A DNA stretch of 64,000 nt from Algoriphagus hitonicola. GTDB taxonomy: Bacteria > Bacteroidota > Bacteroidia > Cytophagales > Cyclobacteriaceae. The notes under the pieces were generated by a model. It was not told the DNA's origin and did not search any database. It saw nothing but the letters and a program-made list of their open reading frames with translations. This document shows, one piece after another, positions 47,199 through 55,886 of the stretch. The stretch covers positions 62,001 to 126,000 of the forward strand of contig NZ_FOPC01000001.1 of NCBI RefSeq assembly GCF_900113375.1, in the 5' to 3' direction. Numbering within the stretch: position 1 is the stretch's first letter; the number at the start of each line of letters is the position of its first letter. Position numbers and translations under genes: made by a program.

Positions 47199-47280
47199 GT
47201 TCGTGAGGACACGAATAGGGGCGGAACAAAACTTTACTCTAATTTCGGTTTGTGAGGACCTGACTGTCCGTCAGGCAGGC
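47199..47280. repeat. Nested hairpin repeats (TTCGTG...CACGAA family)
   Basis: One simple copy, TTCGTGAGGACACGAA, is followed by GGTTTGTGAGGAC...CACAAACC, whose loop has gained CCTGACTGTCCGTCAGGCAG, itself a hairpin. The same family occurs within the tandem repeat at 45.6-45.85 kb and, truncated, near 43562. Confidence 0.65.
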
Positions 47281-47305
47281 ACAAACCGGGGCGGTTGGGA
47301 GAAAA

Positions 47306-47354
47306 ATTCGTGAATTCGTGGCTTTAGCCTTTCTTTAGCCACGAATTCGCGAAT
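47306..47354. repeat. Hairpin repeat ATTCGTGAATTCGTGGCT / AGCCACGAATTCGCGAAT
   Basis: 18-base arms with one mismatch and a 13-base loop, 12 bases beyond the stop of the minus-strand lipoprotein gene. It may double as that gene's terminator. Confidence 0.75.
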
Positions 47355-47366
47355 GAATTTTATCTA

Positions 47367-48284
47367 TTACTCACAACTCACCGTGGGATTAAAGTCTGCA
47401 AATATTCCTGCAGGATTTTCCCGATGGGTCCAGACATGCAGGGCCCAGATTTGTTGTTCGTGGTTTTGATGAAAGGGTTGATTGAAAAGTACGGGAGGCT
47501 CCGCCGTTTCGGGTAAAATGTCAAACGGCACAATGTATTCCACCCCAAGCAGATCCATCTCTCCATTTTCATCAGGAGCAAAAAGCATCACCTGAGGCTC
47601 CAATGGATCTACCCGCCCATCCATAAATTCCAATCGGGCAAAATGATGTCCCATTCCGCCCAAATCCGGATGTGCTACACAACCCGATAAATCCGTATCC
47701 CAACCCGCAGCTGTGGCACTTTCGAAGTTTCCAAAAGTGGATACATGCTCACGGACCATATCCACTTGTGCCTCAATCCAATAATCGCAAGTCACCGTTG
47801 GGTTGAAATCCGCAAAAATTCCAGCGGGATTATCTCGATGAGTCCAGACATGCAAAGCCCAGATTTGCTGTTCATGATTAGCTTTGAAAGCCCGGTCAAA
47901 AAGCACGGGAGCTTTTTCCGTCTCAGGCAAAATATCAAAAGGTACAATATACTCCACCCCGAGCAATTCCATCTTTCCTTTTTCATTTATGGCGTAGAGA
48001 AGCACTTCGGGTTTTAATAGTTCTACTTCAGCATCAAAATACTCCAAGCGAGCAAAATGATGCCCCATTCCGCCCAATTCCGGATGCTCCACACATCCGG
48101 ACAGGTCTGTATCCCAGCCCGCGATCAGCCCATTTTCATGATTTCTGTATGGGGCCATGGCCGCCTTTAACTTTTGTAACTCCCTATTCTGGAAGAAATC
48201 TTCTGGCCATTCTTCCCGGCAAGAGATCAATAAAATTAGAGCAAGGAAAAGGACAAAGTAAGATTTGATTGTAACTGTTTTCAT
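47367..48284 (-). CDS. Lipoprotein made of two copies of one unknown domain
   Basis: This 305-residue lipoprotein has the signal ending LILLISC (Cys about residue 22). Two copies of a domain of about 115 residues follow, at about 55-170 and 190-305. Shared blocks are AGWDTDLSGCV-HP-LGGMGHHFARLE, LLGVEYIVPFDILPET, and NHEQQIWALHVWTHR-NPAGIFADFNPTV-C. Each copy has two conserved Cys and a His-rich GMGHH motif, so metal or heme binding or a disulfide is possible. DNA identity between copies is also high, pointing to a recent duplication. It lies 11 bases downstream of the cytochrome c gene, suggesting an electron-transfer context. I do not recognise the family. Confidence 0.85.
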   Translation of the reverse strand: MKTVTIKSYFVLFLALILLISCREEWPEDFFQNRELQKLKAAMAPYRNHENGLIAGWDTDLSGCVEHPELGGMGHHFARLEYFDAEVELLKPEVLLYAINEKGKMELLGVEYIVPFDILPETEKAPVLFDRAFKANHEQQIWALHVWTHRDNPAGIFADFNPTVTCDYWIEAQVDMVREHVSTFGNFESATAAGWDTDLSGCVAHPDLGGMGHHFARLEFMDGRVDPLEPQVMLFAPDENGEMDLLGVEYIVPFDILPETAEPPVLFNQPFHQNHEQQIWALHVWTHRENPAGIFADFNPTVSCE

Positions 48285-48295
48285 GATGTTTTGGG

Positions 48296-49270
48296 TTAAG
48301 GTTTTGCTGGTGTAAATCGCTCTACGGCATGTTCATAAGGCGCTAAACTCATCAAATAGTGATATATCGCACGAAGATCTTCTTCTTGCATCCCGGCGTA
48401 CATTTTCCAGGGCATGATGGTTTGAAATTCTCCGGGTTGGACTGTAGCTAATTGGCTGTCTGGGACATCGTATTGTTTAAAGCGCTGGATAAAATCCGAT
48501 TCGCTGAGGTATTTGATGCCCGTCTCATGGGGCGTCAAATTTGGAGTTCGGAGGATGCTGCCATCTGGAAATCCAAACTCCCGACCGCCACCGCCAACCG
48601 GACCGACAAAACTCCCTCCTTCCATTTTGGTATGGCAATCCCCGCAAGCTGCTGCGGTAAACATATATTTGCCATAAGCCAAAAGATCCGTAGGTTCAGG
48701 CTTTTTCATCGGTTCAGGATCCTTGGGCATGGTTCGCATAATGAAATTGACGGGGAAGTCAACCGATCGCTCGGGATGCGTTTTTTCTACCGGATCCAGG
48801 GTGCGGAGATAGGCAATCACCGCCTTGATATCTTCAGGATCTGACTTCCCAAAACTGTGATAAGGCATAATCGGAAAAATCGGTTCTCCATCGCGCCTGA
48901 CTCCCGCGGTGATCAGCCGGTAAAGCTCTCCATCGGTCCAGCCTCCGATTCCATAAGGTGTGATATTGGGAGAAATAAAAACTCCGGGCAAACCCATCGA
49001 ATGGTCAAAAACCTCTCCTCCGGTAAATTCAGTTCCTGGGCTTGGAGGTGCTGAAAATTTGCTAAAATCCCGTTTGGAATGGCAATCTGCGCACATCATG
49101 ACATGATAGGCGAGGTATTTTCCCCTAGCGACTTGCTTGGCATTTCCATCAATTTGAATATCCGGAGCTTCCGATACCTTGGGAAAAGCAATGGATAAAT
49201 AAGTCAATCCAGAAAGGACAAGTAGTAAAAGTAATCCCAGTCCGATCAATCCGATTTTAGCAATCTTCAT
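48296..49270 (-). CDS. Membrane-anchored diheme cytochrome c
   Basis: This protein of about 324 residues has an N-terminal anchor helix (IGLIGLGLLLLLVLSGLTYL) and two cytochrome c domains with CXXCH motifs: CADCHSKRD at about 59-63 and CGDCHTKM at about 210-214. Possible Met axial ligands lie in FPIMPYHSFGK and TIMPWKMYAGM. Similar proteins feed electrons from periplasmic dehydrogenases to the respiratory chain. The two-Met start is resolved to the second ATG (49270). It is upstream of, and probably co-transcribed with, the duplicated-domain lipoprotein. Confidence 0.9.
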   Translation of the reverse strand: MKIAKIGLIGLGLLLLLVLSGLTYLSIAFPKVSEAPDIQIDGNAKQVARGKYLAYHVMMCADCHSKRDFSKFSAPPSPGTEFTGGEVFDHSMGLPGVFISPNITPYGIGGWTDGELYRLITAGVRRDGEPIFPIMPYHSFGKSDPEDIKAVIAYLRTLDPVEKTHPERSVDFPVNFIMRTMPKDPEPMKKPEPTDLLAYGKYMFTAAACGDCHTKMEGGSFVGPVGGGGREFGFPDGSILRTPNLTPHETGIKYLSESDFIQRFKQYDVPDSQLATVQPGEFQTIMPWKMYAGMQEEDLRAIYHYLMSLAPYEHAVERFTPAKP

Positions 49271-49357
49271 AAGCATAGCGTTTAAATTGCTAAGCTAGTT
49301 TGGATTAAAAGTGGAAGCCATGAGAAAATGGCGGTAAAAGCTTAGAAAAATAAGGTT

Positions 49358-50173
49358 TTAGCTCCGGCGGTAGCTGGAAGGCGACTGTCCTAGGTGGGTT
49401 TTGCAAAAGCTGCTGAAATACTCAGGAGAAGAAAAGCCCAAATCAAAACTGATTTCTTTCACGCTTTTTTCACTGAATTTGAGATTTTTTCGAATTCGGA
49501 TAATCAATTGCTCCAGAATCAGGTTTTTGGCATTGATCCCCAATACTTCCTGAACAGATTCATTGAGATAACTCGGGCTGACATGAAGGCGCTCACAATA
49601 TTCTTTCACGTCGTGTAGTTCCATGATATGGGTATTGATCAGTTTTTTGAAGCGGTAGACTAGGCTGGCCTTGCTGTTGCGCTGCCCAAGTTCCCGTTTG
49701 ATATTGCATTTGCCATCGCAGTAGACAAAAAACGTGTTGATCAGCGAAAGGATAGCTGCTTCGCGATGGTCCAATCCGGTAGTGAGGAGTTCATCGATCA
49801 TTTCAATAATCGACAAAATTCTGCCTTCGATGATTGGGGAAAGCTGCGCATGATGAATCTGATCCGAGTGCAAAATCCGCACATCATTGATTTGCAATTT
49901 GCTGAGCATAGGTTCATTGAGGATTTGCTCGGAAAGGTAAAGGACAAATCCGCTGCAAGGGTGTTTTCCACGTCTTTTGAGCTGCCAGTGGAAATTTTTA
50001 TGGATAAAAAGTACGGCATTTTGAACTGTCTCTACCTGCACACCGTCCACAAAAAAATCACATTCCTGATCAGCCACCATAAGGGTGGCATAAAATTGCC
50101 CCGGTATTTTTTCAGTATTTCCAGGCTGAATTCGGTTTACTTTGACATGGTCTATGATTTGCTTTTCGATCAT
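49358..50173 (-). CDS. AraC-family transcriptional regulator
   Basis: This protein of about 271 residues has an N-terminal cupin-like sensing region and a C-terminal pair of HTH motifs: VKEYCERLHVSPSYLNESVQ and VKEISFDLGFSSPEYFSSFC, ending HLGQSPSSYRRS. The ATG at 50173 is used, since the upstream in-frame start is a TTG. It is upstream of the cytochrome and lipoprotein genes on the same strand, with 87 bases between, so it is a candidate regulator of them. The inducer is unknown. Confidence 0.9.
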   Translation of the reverse strand: MIEKQIIDHVKVNRIQPGNTEKIPGQFYATLMVADQECDFFVDGVQVETVQNAVLFIHKNFHWQLKRRGKHPCSGFVLYLSEQILNEPMLSKLQINDVRILHSDQIHHAQLSPIIEGRILSIIEMIDELLTTGLDHREAAILSLINTFFVYCDGKCNIKRELGQRNSKASLVYRFKKLINTHIMELHDVKEYCERLHVSPSYLNESVQEVLGINAKNLILEQLIIRIRKNLKFSEKSVKEISFDLGFSSPEYFSSFCKTHLGQSPSSYRRS

Positions 50174-50371
50174 TTTGATTTCGGGAAATTTTTCCTTTCC
50201 ATCTAAAAATCCCAAAATTTGAGTTGAATCAAAAATCAAAGAGTAAAAATTGTATTTTTTCCTAGCTCAATTCCATTTTATGCGGAGGGAAAAACGGATA
50301 ACGCTTTAACCTATAAACTGGACTTAGGAATAAAATCTACAATAGTCTACTTATGATAGGTGAAATAAAAA

Positions 50372-50745
50372 GAGGCTGTTTCAAAAGTGAAGTTTGTCAC
50401 ATTGAGCACTTGAGAGACTTGAGTCTCGAAATCGAAATGTGGGCCAGAACGATAGAAATGGCCTTCGACTCCAGTCACCCTAAGTCTTAAATATTCTTCG
50501 AACATACAAAAAGGAGATGACGAAAATTATGGTTTGAATCAAATTTTTGGTCACGCTGAGCACTTGAGAGACGATAGTCTCGAAATCGAAGCGTCCTCGT
50601 ACCTTCAGACTCCCTTCTTTCGGGTGCTCGGACTGACCCCAATTTTGTGATATTAAGCATCTCTGTCATTGGTAGCACCTGACCAACTAGAGTTGGGCAG
50701 TACGAAGGGTTAGGTTGACATTAGAGTGATTTGTGAGACAGCCTC
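50372..50745. mobile_element. MITE-like element, 374 bp, longer relative of the 43.4-kb element
   Basis: Ends are GAGGCTGTTTCAAAA and TTTGTGAGACAGCCTC, flanked by A5 and T5. The left 100 bases match the reverse complement of the 43351-43469 element (GAAGTTTGTCACATTGAGC, AGAAATGGCCTTCGACTCC). The inner palindrome has gained GAGAC-TTGA-GTCTC, and a second such copy (GAGAC-GATA-GTCTC) lies near 50570. No transposase is encoded. With its flanks this fills the whole noncoding gap from 50174 to 50766. Confidence 0.8.
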
Positions 50746-50766
50746 TTTTTGGATTTGATTGAAGGA

Positions 50767-51981
50767 TCACCACTTGACCTGATACCGGATCAATATTGGG
50801 TCTTCCTCGTCATTTAATTGCTGTGAAGCTGCCTCAAGTTTTTTGCCGAGTTCATCCCCTAGAGACTGATCTTCCAAAATTCCATTCCAGTCTTCAGTGT
50901 AGAGTAATCGATAAAAATATTCCCCGTCCGAAAAAGATCTCCCAGACATTTGTTTTACGATTTTAGTGGCCTTGATTGCTTGCATTTCCGGATGGATAAA
51001 TACCTCAAAAATCGGTAAATTATCGGGTAAGCTTTCCATTTCCTCTAATTCTGACATGGGAATGGGAGCGGGTTTTATTCCAAAAGCATGAAAACTTATA
51101 CTTGCACCAGCCACATTAATATCTCCCAAATTGAGATCATAATCCTGTGTGGAAATCATTCCTGCTAATTCTTCATCCAATTGATCCTCAGTTTTCATCC
51201 GCATCTCGTCGGGTAATCTCCGGTCTCCATAGGATAATGCCAGCAAGGCTTTTACCTTCCCATCGACATACTGATAAAGGGTATCCGAGAAGCCGAAGTT
51301 AAGTAAATAACCATCTTGGTATGGAGCAATCGCTCCATCTCCACCAGAACCTGAAGCAGGGTAGCTTTTGAGAGGAAGGACTTCATAGGTGATTGAATCT
51401 TTGTCAAAAATCGCAAAGTTTTGAGTAAATCCATCTTCGTCTGGTTCTGTCCCCCGCAATGCTAAAAACCAAGTTTGAGCATCCAAAGCTTCCAAATCCG
51501 AAATCGAATAAAAGGTTCCGTCCTTATTGGGATTGATTCTTCGGGTAATATCCATTTTATCATCAAATTCCAGCAAAGTAAAATCTGAAACCACCGCCAA
51601 TTGATCATCCGCTGTGATACGAAATTGATCAATATTTCCATACTCATTAGGTCCTCCGCCTTTGCGATCGATGGTTTGTAGATGATTTCCGCTATAATCA
51701 AACAGGTGAAGTGTAGGATTCATATAGGGATCGGTATTGAGGAAAATTTTATTCTCAGCAAAAGCCAAATAAGGATCAAATCCAAAATACTGAACGGGAG
51801 TCCCCTCTGGGAATTTCAACGGAATAAACTCTACCGAAGTCAGTACATTTTCTGGTTTATCGACCATGCCCTCGTGAAGTTCGAAAGTTGGGAAATCAAT
51901 GGAGTTGTCTTCCTCAGTTGGGCTGTTGCAGGCTAAAGTTAAAATAAACGAAACGTACAGTCCTGAATTTTTTAAAGTCAT
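50767..51981 (-). CDS. 6-bladed beta-propeller lipoprotein
   Basis: This 404-residue lipoprotein (lipobox near FILTLAC, Cys about 18) has repeated propeller blades. The motif LQTIDRKGGGPNEYGNIDQF is the signature of the Bacteroidota 6-bladed beta-propeller (DUF4934/DUF5128-like) family, often of unknown role in surface or periplasmic sensing. It is flanked by the MITE-like element downstream and has no obvious operon partner. Confidence 0.85.
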   Translation of the reverse strand: MTLKNSGLYVSFILTLACNSPTEEDNSIDFPTFELHEGMVDKPENVLTSVEFIPLKFPEGTPVQYFGFDPYLAFAENKIFLNTDPYMNPTLHLFDYSGNHLQTIDRKGGGPNEYGNIDQFRITADDQLAVVSDFTLLEFDDKMDITRRINPNKDGTFYSISDLEALDAQTWFLALRGTEPDEDGFTQNFAIFDKDSITYEVLPLKSYPASGSGGDGAIAPYQDGYLLNFGFSDTLYQYVDGKVKALLALSYGDRRLPDEMRMKTEDQLDEELAGMISTQDYDLNLGDINVAGASISFHAFGIKPAPIPMSELEEMESLPDNLPIFEVFIHPEMQAIKATKIVKQMSGRSFSDGEYFYRLLYTEDWNGILEDQSLGDELGKKLEAASQQLNDEEDPILIRYQVKW

Positions 51982-52063
51982 ATTTTTTCTCCGATTAGTT
52001 AAAAATTTTCAGCGTTAAATATGTTTCCAAAAAGAATTAATTCAAAAAATACCGGGATTTTTC

Positions 52064-52921
52064 TTATTTCTCACAGATTTCTTTCAGCTTTTCCAAGGCT
52101 TTTGGCCACGTGTCATTAAAGTGATCCTTGTATTCGCCCACAGACTCGATATCGACCTGAAGGACGGTTTTGTCATTTTTAGCAGAAAAGGAATAGTTTT
52201 CTGTAATCCCTTGGAAAGTTTCGATTTCAGGCCCTGAGGTGATTTCCTTTCCCTTGTCAATCATGCCCAGATGCTCAATGGAAATATAGTGATCGGGGAT
52301 GTGTTGGAGTATTTTGCTGATCATTCCGGATTTCTCACCATTCTCATCTTGGGTCAAAAAATAAATTTGGCTTCCTTTTTTCCAATTGCCCTCATAATAA
52401 GAACCCGGAGAAAAGGGTGTCGTCCACAAGCGATAGCTTTCCTCATCGAGCATGTGTTTTTTCACCTGCGATACGGGAGCTTGGATTTCAATTTCGAAAT
52501 GAAGGGCATCTGGAGCTATTTTTTCAACATAGCTTTTAAAATTGTCCAGAATTGCTTGCCAACCGTTTCGCTGAAGTTCCTCAGAGTGGGTGTTTTCAGC
52601 CTCGAAAGTTTCAGTGATAATGCTCTCTTTCCCCAATTGGGTAAAGGTGATTTCCACCGATCTACCATCCTCGATGAGGTAGCTGAGTTTTTTATTAGGG
52701 ATAATGCCCCGATAAGTTCCGTTAAAATCAAAGCCCATGCTGCCATCCTTAGCTTCCATTCGATGGGTGAATTTGCCGCCGATTTTCAACTCCCCTTTTG
52801 CCCAGGGACAATGCCAATCCTCGGATGCAAAATTCCAATTTGGAATATGCCTTGGACTAGTAAAAGCGGTCCAGATGAGATTGATCGGTGCTGTGATTTG
52901 GGTTTGGATTGTAATTTTCAT
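52064..52921 (-). CDS. Tandem SRPBCC / AHSA1-domain protein
   Basis: This protein of about 285 residues contains two START-like (AHSA1) domains. The first begins TQITAPINLIWTAFTSPRHI with WNFASEDWHCPWAKGELKIG, and the second begins FEIEIQAPVSQVKKHMLDEE with a similar strand pattern and ends in WPKALEKLKEICEK. Such cytosolic domains bind hydrophobic ligands or act as Hsp90-activator-like modules. The ATG at 52921 coincides with the domain start; the 35-codon upstream extension is dropped. No clear operon partner. Confidence 0.88.
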   Translation of the reverse strand: MKITIQTQITAPINLIWTAFTSPRHIPNWNFASEDWHCPWAKGELKIGGKFTHRMEAKDGSMGFDFNGTYRGIIPNKKLSYLIEDGRSVEITFTQLGKESIITETFEAENTHSEELQRNGWQAILDNFKSYVEKIAPDALHFEIEIQAPVSQVKKHMLDEESYRLWTTPFSPGSYYEGNWKKGSQIYFLTQDENGEKSGMISKILQHIPDHYISIEHLGMIDKGKEITSGPEIETFQGITENYSFSAKNDKTVLQVDIESVGEYKDHFNDTWPKALEKLKEICEK

Positions 52922-53075
52922 AGCGCTATATAGTTTGGGGTTTGAAAATTTACATAAATCCGATGAATAGGAGATTGTGGTGAATGAATTTTGTGTTTGA
53001 TCCCTTTCTTCAGAAGGGAGTCCCAAAGATCCACCGCTTTTTTCGACGATAAAAAGGAAAAGAAAACGTGCGGTT

Positions 53076-53849
53076 TTATTCTTCCATCCATTTGAGAAAA
53101 TCCGGAGTCTGATTTTGACTGCAGATTAGCAATCGTGATAATCCCGATAGTTTGATCGCTACCGAATTTTTGGAATAGCGCTCCGTAGCCTGTACAAAGT
53201 CTTTGTTGATTACCTCACTTCGATTAATCCTGAAAAATTGTTTGGGGTCCAAAAAAGCCTCGATTTGTTTGAGTGTGGTTTCTTTAAGCAGGTGTTTTTT
53301 TTCAGCTCGGTCCACGGCGAAAACCACCCCATTTTCTGCAAGAAAGAAAATCACCTGACTTATTTCCAAAAAGTAAGTTCCCCTAGCATTGGGCACGGTG
53401 ATTCGTGTTTTAAAATTAGGTTTTGTTTTTCCCTTGCTGTCCATGAGTTGTTGAATTTGCTCCAGCCAAGCGGATTGATTGGCAGGCTTTTGAGAGAGAA
53501 AAAGAAATTTATCCCAGGCCTGTTGAAATTTGTCTAGACTGAATGGTTTCAGCAAATAGGCGATCCCATTACCTTCGAATGCCTGCATCCAAAATTCATG
53601 ATAGGCCGTGGTGAAAATAATAGGGCAGGGGAGCTTAATTTCGTCAAAAATCTGAAAAGCATTTCCGTCTCGCAGTTCGATGTCTGAAATGATTAAGTCA
53701 AGTTTTGGATGCTTGCTGAGAAATTCAATCCCATCTGCCACAGACTCCAAATAGTCGACGAGATGAGTAGACTGTTTCATTTCTTTCAGGTAGCGCACAA
53801 GTTTTTTTTGAGCGGGAATTTCATCCTCTAGGATCAAAATATGTATCAT
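53076..53849 (-). CDS. LytTR-family response regulator
   Basis: This 257-residue regulator has a receiver domain (LILEDEIPAQKKL, phospho-acceptor Asp in LIISDIELRDGNA, FTTAYHEF, LLKPFSLDK) and a C-terminal LytTR DNA-binding domain (FFRINRSEVINKDFVQ, SVAIKLSGLSRLLIC). It overlaps the start of the upstream kinase stop by 4 bases, so the pair is translationally coupled. Targets are probably regulated through direct repeats, not identifiable here. Confidence 0.94.
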   Translation of the reverse strand: MIHILILEDEIPAQKKLVRYLKEMKQSTHLVDYLESVADGIEFLSKHPKLDLIISDIELRDGNAFQIFDEIKLPCPIIFTTAYHEFWMQAFEGNGIAYLLKPFSLDKFQQAWDKFLFLSQKPANQSAWLEQIQQLMDSKGKTKPNFKTRITVPNARGTYFLEISQVIFFLAENGVVFAVDRAEKKHLLKETTLKQIEAFLDPKQFFRINRSEVINKDFVQATERYSKNSVAIKLSGLSRLLICSQNQTPDFLKWMEE

Positions 53850-54871
53850 GGGATCAGGGGAAGGGTGACCGAGAAATGATTTTCAGATTCAGTGATTTTC
53901 AGGGAACAGGCACTCAAAAGCTCCACTTGTTTACTGAGATTGCTCAGGCCTGTACCGCCTGCATGTCTTGGCTTTTGGAAAGGAATTCGGTTATTGCTGA
54001 CTGTCAGGCTATCGCTCAGTCGAATCTGTATGTTTACCGGATTTTTGATGGTGCCAAAGTTGTGAAAAACGGCATTTTCGATCAGCAATTGTAACGTTAA
54101 GGGAGGGAGTTGCCCGGAAGGATTTTCCACTTCCGTTTCTAAGTGATAGGCCTCTCCGTATTTTTCTTGAATAAGCTTAAAATAGCTTTTGGCAAAGTCC
54201 AGTTCGTCTTTCCATGAAACCAATTTCTTTTCAGATTTGGCGAGGGCATAGCGGTAGAGTTCAGCAAAATTCTGCAAAAAAGTAGCCGCGGATTTGGGAT
54301 TTTCTTCGATCAACTGATCCAAAACATTGAGATTGTTGAATAAAAAGTGAGGGTTAAGCTGCTGCTTGAGGGATTGTATTTTGGATTCGGCCAAAGCCAA
54401 ATCATACGCTGAGATGGCTTCCTGATGCGCTTTTGATTTTTGGAATAACAAAAAGGCTAGGTAAAATCCCCCATAAATCATAAAGTCAAGAATGCGGGAA
54501 ATATGGGTGCTGAGGATGATTTCCGGGGTGAAGTTTCGCTCCCAAGTATCAAATCCCAAGGAAATAAGCATAGAAATGATATTTCCTATGAACAGGTATG
54601 CGATCAATCCAACCAAAAAACTCAGGATTGCTTTTTTCCATTGAAGGGGAATCCAGGACTGGGGATGGAATTTTTGAAAAGCAAGTCGTAAACATAGAAT
54701 AATCAACAGCACCTGAGGAATGGTGACCAAGGCCGATTCTGGCGTAAGTACATACCAGTCAATTAACTGTCCGGGAGCCACACGGTTACGAATGGAGTCC
54801 AAATACGCAAATAGAAAAACCAAGCCTAAAAAGCCGGGGCTCAATTGGAGGCGGGAGAATAACTGCTTCAT
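53846..54871 (-). CDS. LytS-type sensor histidine kinase
   Basis: This 341-residue kinase has about four membrane helices in the first 150 residues and the His_kinase (PF06580) core, with the phospho-accepting His in LKQQLNPHFLFNNLNVLDQL. The ATPase N-box is LQLLIENAVFHNF, with GGTGLSNLSKQVELL further on. It forms a two-component system with the LytTR regulator. A strong terminator ends only 9 bases before its ATG, which suggests attenuation-like control or an alternative promoter. Confidence 0.93.
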   Translation of the reverse strand: MKQLFSRLQLSPGFLGLVFLFAYLDSIRNRVAPGQLIDWYVLTPESALVTIPQVLLIILCLRLAFQKFHPQSWIPLQWKKAILSFLVGLIAYLFIGNIISMLISLGFDTWERNFTPEIILSTHISRILDFMIYGGFYLAFLLFQKSKAHQEAISAYDLALAESKIQSLKQQLNPHFLFNNLNVLDQLIEENPKSAATFLQNFAELYRYALAKSEKKLVSWKDELDFAKSYFKLIQEKYGEAYHLETEVENPSGQLPPLTLQLLIENAVFHNFGTIKNPVNIQIRLSDSLTVSNNRIPFQKPRHAGGTGLSNLSKQVELLSACSLKITESENHFSVTLPLIP

Positions 54872-54880
54872 GCTGGGTGT

Positions 54881-54904
54881 AAAAAAGGGGGATTGCTTCC
54901 CCCT
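54881..54904 (-). terminator. Terminator immediately upstream of the LytS-type kinase start
   Basis: On the minus strand a GGGGG / CCCCC hairpin with a 7-base loop is followed by T6 and then, after 9 bases, the kinase ATG. It ends the gene at 54914-55657. Confidence 0.85.
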
Positions 54905-54913
54905 AAATTAGCT

Positions 54914-55657
54914 CTAATTATTTTCTGGCCATGAACTGGTGACATTCCCATTTTGGTCAAAAGCTTCCAGTTTTGGATTGTTGTTTTTGTCCAGATAGAA
55001 CATTGCTCGGGGCATTCCCCGATCGTCAAACAAAAATAAACCGTTGTTTTGACTTCTTGATTTGCCGAGCATAATTCTTGGCGCGCCTCCGATCAATTCC
55101 TGAGATTGATATTCGGCATACTTCTTTTTGAAAGCCTCAGGATCACTTTTTCGAAGTCCTGCTAGTTCCTGCATGATTTCAGCAGTTTTTTCCTGAGATT
55201 CATTGGCTGGACGATCATTAAATACCAAGGAAGAACTTACGTATCGCTCATCTCCCTGCTGAGAATCGGTGGTCAGCAGCTGCATGACTTGGTCTCCATC
55301 GTACTGGTCAAATGTAAGAGACAGGCCAGCACTATGTCCGTTTTCTTTCTTTTCCCCATCGTAAATCAATCCTCCGCATTCAATCCCGTCTTCGTTGTAA
55401 AATAGCATTCCTGCACGCTTTTTCCGGTTGATATTAGTAGGTCTTCCGTTGATTTTTTCGGTTCCGTTTGGGAAAAGCCCCGAATTGGTTAGGATGAGTT
55501 TGACAGTACCATCCGCCTCGACGATATTGATCCGCTGCACATCGATGGTTTCAAATTGCTGATTTCCGTTTCCTTTAAAGGAGGAAAAAAAGAGAAATGA
55601 AGAGCTGATCGCTGCTGTGGCAGCAAATGTTCTAAGAAAGATGAGTTCTTTGTTCAT
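54914..55657 (-). CDS. Secreted hypothetical protein
   Basis: This 247-residue protein has an N-terminal hydrophobic signal or anchor (FLRTFAATAAISSSFLFFSSF). The mature part is a repetitive beta-rich fold with FYNEDGIECGGLIYDGEK, APRIMLGKSRSQNNGLFLFD and LKNNNPKLE-type turns (DKNNNPKLEAFDQNGNVTSS). I do not recognise the family, though similar proteins recur in Bacteroidota. It has its own terminator and a TAnnTTTG match (TACTTTTG at 55690-55683) upstream. No role can be assigned. Confidence 0.8.
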   Translation of the reverse strand: MNKELIFLRTFAATAAISSSFLFFSSFKGNGNQQFETIDVQRINIVEADGTVKLILTNSGLFPNGTEKINGRPTNINRKKRAGMLFYNEDGIECGGLIYDGEKKENGHSAGLSLTFDQYDGDQVMQLLTTDSQQGDERYVSSSLVFNDRPANESQEKTAEIMQELAGLRKSDPEAFKKKYAEYQSQELIGGAPRIMLGKSRSQNNGLFLFDDRGMPRAMFYLDKNNNPKLEAFDQNGNVTSSWPENN

Positions 55658-55886
55658 GTGTTTGTTGGTTTAAATTGATGGTCAAAAGTAGGCGAGAGCC
55701 TAGGGGGGAGAAACCCAGAAAAAACAAGCACTGGAAAATTTCAAATGAGCAAAGAAAAAGCGGACTTTAGCGCTTCATTTTTTTTACGTGAAAATAAAGG
55801 GAAAGTAAGCGTATCTTCTATTGTACTATCAATCAATAACTTGTATCTTGATCGAAGTTTTCTATTTACTTTCTCAACTGCTTTTT

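Noticed and set aside
47050..47313. 87-residue plus-strand ORF
   Set aside because: It is composed of dispersed repeats (CGTGGCT and TTCGTG families) and has no start context.
50487..50678. 63-residue minus-strand ORF inside the 374-bp element
   Set aside because: It is too short for a transposase and consists of palindromic repeat sequence.
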